Shown here: positions 5,520 to 8,291 of the stretch, piece after piece | How positions within the stretch are numbered: the stretch's first letter is position 1 | How the letters are laid out: each line of letters starts with the position of its first letter | Assembly (NCBI GenBank): GCA_964601865.1 | Contig: CAZRPI010000143.1 | Coordinates: 1-8,291, forward strand | Source of the DNA: Pseudopelobacter sp964601865 | GTDB lineage: Bacteria; Desulfobacterota; Desulfuromonadia; Geobacterales; Pseudopelobacteraceae | Direction: 5' to 3' | Length of the DNA stretch: 8,291 nt | Translations under genes and position numbers: made by a program | The notes under the pieces: generated by a model | The model's database searches: none | Told to the model about the DNA's origin: nothing | Seen by the model: only the letters and a program-made list of their open reading frames with translations

Positions 5520-5557
5520 TCCCGGACTGCCCCCGGGATCTCTTCACATGATATAAT
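5520..5557 (+). promoter_or_regulatory. Extended -10 promoter with a dyad at the -35 position
   Basis: TGATATAAT (5549-5557) is a perfect extended -10 element, TG-N-TATAAT. No -35 hexamer is found at the right distance. That position holds instead the perfect inverted repeat TCCCGG (5520-5525), spacer ACTGCCC, CCGGGA (5533-5538). An extended -10 can work without a -35, and a dyad centred near -35 is a plausible binding site for a regulator. Transcription would start near 5564, giving a leader of about 65 nt before the GGDEF-EAL gene. Confidence 0.5.
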
Positions 5558-5569
5558 ACGACTCACATG

Positions 5570-5606
5570 CGGGAATGCACGGATGCCTAAAAGTTCGGCG
5601 TTCCCG
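5570..5606 (+). other. Stem-loop in the 5' leader of the GGDEF-EAL gene
   Basis: CGGGAATGC (5570-5578) pairs with GCGTTCCCG (5598-5606) over nine positions including one G-U, with a 19-nt loop. It lies just after the predicted start site at about 5564 and ends 24 nt before the ATG. It may influence mRNA stability or translation; no sensor-RNA family is recognised. Confidence 0.4.
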
Positions 5607-5630
5607 TGACTGCTGGAGCCGATTGCTATA

Positions 5631-7832
5631 ATGGAACAGATCAGCCTTTCACTGCGACGACTGACCCTTGTTACGGCCTGGAGCATCTCCACTCTGCTCG
5701 CGATCGCCATACCAGGCGCCTATTTTCTCCTTTCGCAACAATACCTTCAAGGGGCGCTCGAATCGCAGGCGTCCCTGGTTGCCGCAACTGTCAATGCCGC
5801 TGTCGCATCCGATCCCGGAGTCCGGCTTCAAGACCGTGCTGGATTGGGGCACCTGCTGGAGCAGTACGGGCGGAGCGACGCGCCGGAAAGAATACGTATT
5901 CTGGGCCGGGCCGGAAACCTGATTGCCGCAAACAACGTCAGCGTGCAGGCGCCGGTTGCAAACAGTTCACGCACTGTTCACGCCGCCGGAGTTGTGATCG
6001 GCAGTATCGAGGTGTCCCACTCACTCCGTACGCTTCTCCTCAGGACCATTCTCATCGCCCTCTGTTCGACCGGTATTGCCGCCGCACTGTTTTTTGTCCT
6101 GCGAACCTTTCCGTTGCGGGTGCTCCAGAGGGCATTCCAGGTTCTGGAGGAGAGTGAAAGTAAGTACCGGTCACTCTATGAAACCATGAGTGAGGGGATG
6201 GCGCTGCACAGGGTCGATCTCGACGAAAACGGCGCGTTCTCATCGCTTACCGTCGTCGATGCCAACCGCCGCTGCAGGAAGATGTTCGAGAGGAGTCCGA
6301 GGGAGATCGTCGGTAGCAACAGCTTCGCGCTTTTTGGAGATACCTTTCGGGAGTATCTTTCCGAACTGTTGCAGGTGCTTGAGCAGGGCAAGACCGTATC
6401 GTTCGAACTGCACCTGCCGGGCACGGAAAAGATTTATAAGACGCAGGCGTTTTCACCCGGTCAGGGCCTGATCGCAACCCTGTTCGAGGATGTTACCGAG
6501 TACCGGGTATCCGAACAGCAGATCCAGCAAATCGCCTATTTCGACAGCCTGACCGGCCTTCCCAACCGCGCCCTCCTCTTCGACCGCCTCAACCAGGCCA
6601 TCGCCAGGGCCAACCGCGAAAACACCACTCTGGGCGTACTTTTTATCGATCTCGATCGATTCAAGAGCATCAACGACACCCTGGGCCACGATGCTGGCGA
6701 TCAACTGCTGATAGAGCTTACCCGGCGTCTCCGCCGGCACATCCGGTCCTGCGACACCCTGGGACGCCTGGGGGGAGACGAATTCTTGGTCGTGGTTGCC
6801 AATCTCGGTGACAAACTGCACGCCTCCTACGTTGCCCAGAACATGATCGACGCCATCCAGTCTTCGTTCAACATCAAGGGGAGTGAGCTGCATGTCACCA
6901 CCAGCATCGGTATCGCCCTCTTTCCGGATGACGGCAGCGATGCGGAGACGCTTGTCAAATATGCGGATCTGGCAATGTACGCCTCCAAAGATTCGGGCCG
7001 CAACGCTTTCAATTTCTTTTCACCTTTTATGAATCAGAAAGCGCTCATGCGCATGGAGATCGAAGCCGAGTTGCACGATGCCCTGGAGCGGGAGGAGTTC
7101 TTCCTGGAATTCCAGCCGATAGTTGACGCCGGTTCCGAGACGGTTACGGCCGCCGAGGCTCTCATGCGCTGGAACCATCCCACCCGCGGCAGGATCTCGC
7201 CCGACCAGTTCATTCCTCTGGCCGAAGAAACCGGTCTTATCCTTCTGATCGGAGAGTGGGGTTTCCGTCATGCGTGCCTTGCCGTGAAGAGCTGGAAAGA
7301 AGCCGGCCTGCCTCCGGTAAGGCTTTCCGTCAATGTCTCCCGCCGCCAGATACAGCAGCAGAACTTTGCCGAGATCGTGGAAAACATACTGCGGGAAACC
7401 GGCGCCGATGCGTCGCGCCTTGAGATCGAACTCAGCGAAAGCTGCCTCGGTACGCAGATTGACTGGAGCCTTGCGGCCGTCTTCGGGATGCGCGAAAATG
7501 GCATTTCCATAGCCATCGATAACTTCGGCGCCGGATGTTCCTCCCTTGCCTTCATCAAAACCCTGCCCATCGACCGGATCAAGATCGACCGGTCCTTCAT
7601 CGGGGAGTGTTGCTCGGATGTTCATGATCGGGCCATCGTGGAAGCGGTCATCACCATGTCGCGGAAGCTGGGCGTCAGGAGTGTTGCCGAGGGGGTTGAA
7701 AACTCCGGGCAGGCCAGATTGCTGCGGGAGCTGGGGTGTGACGAGATCCAGGGGTATCACTATTACCGTCCCCTCTCCCCGGATGCATTCGAGGCGCTGC
7801 TCAGGAAACAGCTTCTCGTGAGGGTCGGTTGA
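5631..7832 (+). CDS. Membrane-bound PAS-GGDEF-EAL cyclic-di-GMP signalling protein
   Basis: This 733-residue protein has a membrane segment at about 12-34, a periplasmic sensing region of about 100 residues, a second membrane segment at about 136-157, then a cytoplasmic PAS domain (about 175-290), a GGDEF domain (about 300-463) and an EAL domain (about 475-725). The GGDEF motif is intact (381-385) and an inhibitory-site RxxD (R372-D375) sits 5 residues before it, so c-di-GMP synthesis with product feedback is likely. In the EAL domain the EAL (509-511), NVS (568-570), ELSES glutamate region, KID (651-653) and AEGVE (E688) are present. The usual DDFGTGYSSL loop reads DNFGAGCSSL (630-639), with Asn for the second Asp and other changes, so phosphodiesterase activity may be weak or lost. 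The only start is ATG 5631; its GGAG is 12 nt away, further than ideal, and a TGA lies in frame at 5607-5609, so translation may be modest. It is divergent from nifEN. The ligand of the periplasmic region is unknown. Confidence 0.95.
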   Translation: MEQISLSLRRLTLVTAWSISTLLAIAIPGAYFLLSQQYLQGALESQASLVAATVNAAVASDPGVRLQDRAGLGHLLEQYGRSDAPERIRILGRAGNLIAANNVSVQAPVANSSRTVHAAGVVIGSIEVSHSLRTLLLRTILIALCSTGIAAALFFVLRTFPLRVLQRAFQVLEESESKYRSLYETMSEGMALHRVDLDENGAFSSLTVVDANRRCRKMFERSPREIVGSNSFALFGDTFREYLSELLQVLEQGKTVSFELHLPGTEKIYKTQAFSPGQGLIATLFEDVTEYRVSEQQIQQIAYFDSLTGLPNRALLFDRLNQAIARANRENTTLGVLFIDLDRFKSINDTLGHDAGDQLLIELTRRLRRHIRSCDTLGRLGGDEFLVVVANLGDKLHASYVAQNMIDAIQSSFNIKGSELHVTTSIGIALFPDDGSDAETLVKYADLAMYASKDSGRNAFNFFSPFMNQKALMRMEIEAELHDALEREEFFLEFQPIVDAGSETVTAAEALMRWNHPTRGRISPDQFIPLAEETGLILLIGEWGFRHACLAVKSWKEAGLPPVRLSVNVSRRQIQQQNFAEIVENILRETGADASRLEIELSESCLGTQIDWSLAAVFGMRENGISIAIDNFGAGCSSLAFIKTLPIDRIKIDRSFIGECCSDVHDRAIVEAVITMSRKLGVRSVAEGVENSGQARLLRELGCDEIQGYHYYRPLSPDAFEALLRKQLLVRVG

Positions 7833-7873
7833 ATTGACGATGCGTACGAGAGCCCACCGACGGAGGCGCGGTT

Positions 7874-8291
7874 ATGAACTATTCCTTTTCCCAACTCGTC
7901 AACCTCGATGAATTGCAATCCCTCTGCGAGCAATTCACCGGTTTGACCGGCTTCGTGACCGCTATTCTGGATATGGAGGGGAACGTTCTGGTGGCGACCG
8001 GATGGAGGGAAATCTGTACCTGTTTTCACCGGTCCGCGCCCGAAACCGCTCTCAAGTGTCGCGAAAGCGACACTGTCCTTGCCGACCGGATCGACAAAGG
8101 TCAAAAGTATTGCGTCTACCGGTGCGCCAACGGTCTGATTGACGTGGCCGTCCCCATCGTTGTGGATAACGAACAGGTCGGCCGCCTGTATTCGGGGCAG
8201 TTTCTGTTCGCTCCCCCTGACATGGAGTTTTTCCGACGTCAGGCCGCTGAATCCGGCTTTGATGAGTCTACCTATCTGGATGCGGTGAGCA
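7874..8291 (+). CDS. PocR-domain sensor protein, N-terminal part (cut by window end)
   Basis: The frame opens at ATG 7874 and is still open at the window end, giving 139 residues. The pattern fits the PocR ligand-binding domain: an N-terminal LDELQSLCEQFTGLTGF, then TAILDMEGNVLVATGWREIC, LKCRESD, YRCANGLIDVAVPIVV, GRLYSGQFLFAPPDMEFFR and a terminal GFDESTYLDAVS. Six cysteines (C18, C48, C50, C62, C80, C84) are present, several in positions that recur in the family. They may bind a metal or cluster, or form part of the ligand pocket. No signal peptide or membrane segment is seen, so this part is cytoplasmic. In the family this domain is usually followed by PAS, histidine kinase, GGDEF or DNA-binding modules; which one follows here lies outside the window. 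CGGAGG (7861-7866) 7 nt before the ATG supports the start. It begins 41 nt after the GGDEF-EAL gene on the same strand, so the two are probably an operon. Confidence 0.85.
   Translation, partial: MNYSFSQLVNLDELQSLCEQFTGLTGFVTAILDMEGNVLVATGWREICTCFHRSAPETALKCRESDTVLADRIDKGQKYCVYRCANGLIDVAVPIVVDNEQVGRLYSGQFLFAPPDMEFFRRQAAESGFDESTYLDAVS

Noticed and set aside
5627..5632. TATAAT sequence overlapping the GGDEF-EAL start codon
   Set aside because: A start from here would lie inside the coding region; there is no matching -35, and it arises from the bases around the ATG.
7020..7760. A 246-codon minus-strand ORF opposite the EAL domain
   Set aside because: It is antisense to a clear EAL domain and shows no domain or start signal of its own.
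1..8291. tRNA, rRNA, CRISPR array, insertion sequence or phage genes
   Set aside because: No tRNA-like cloverleaf, regularly spaced repeat array, transposase, integrase or terminal inverted repeat pair was seen on either strand.

Overview
The window most resembles a Geobacter-type member of the Desulfuromonadia (former Deltaproteobacteria). The reasons are a fused NifE-NifN scaffold gene, the gene order nifEN, nifX, nif-specific ferredoxin, second NifX-family gene, a sigma-54 type promoter in front of nifEN, and a multidomain c-di-GMP protein next to a PocR-domain sensor. This assignment comes from gene content and remembered family features, not from a search.

Layout. (1) 71-802 (+) encodes an exported protein of unknown function. 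(2) 803-1224 has no convincing gene. It holds a perfect 12-bp-arm AT-rich inverted repeat (1045-1075), a short reverse-strand reading frame that looks like a gene remnant (914-1033), and a stem-loop just past the end of the nif operon. (3) 1225-5182 (-) is a four-gene nitrogenase cofactor operon, transcribed right to left: nifEN (919 aa), nifX (128 aa), an fdxB-like ferredoxin (87 aa) and a second NifX/NifB-C-terminal family protein (109 aa). The nifEN/nifX gap contains a perfect 24-bp palindrome and the ferredoxin/last-gene gap a 7-bp-arm hairpin. (4) 5183-5630 is a divergent control region. On the minus strand it has a good -24/-12 promoter and a foldable leader of about 110 nt before nifEN. 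On the plus strand it has one or two sigma-70 type promoters for the divergent gene. (5) 5631-7832 (+) is a membrane-bound PAS-GGDEF-EAL protein with an intact GGDEF and inhibitory site but an altered EAL loop (DN instead of DD). (6) 7874 to the window end (+) is the start of a cysteine-rich PocR-domain sensor, cut by the window edge and probably co-transcribed with the GGDEF-EAL gene.

How the parts work together. NifEN is the scaffold on which the NifB product (L-cluster) matures to FeMo-cofactor. NifX and its relative are small carriers or chaperones for cofactor precursors, and the 2[4Fe-4S] ferredoxin probably supplies electrons for these steps. No structural genes (nifHDK) or nifB lie in the window. 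The c-di-GMP/PocR pair on the other side is probably a signalling module; any functional link to nitrogen fixation rests only on the shared intergenic region.

Nothing here is clearly a new system. The most worthwhile leads are the nifEN leader with mutually exclusive hairpins (a possible attenuation or antitermination element), the palindromes between nif genes, and the altered EAL active-site loop.
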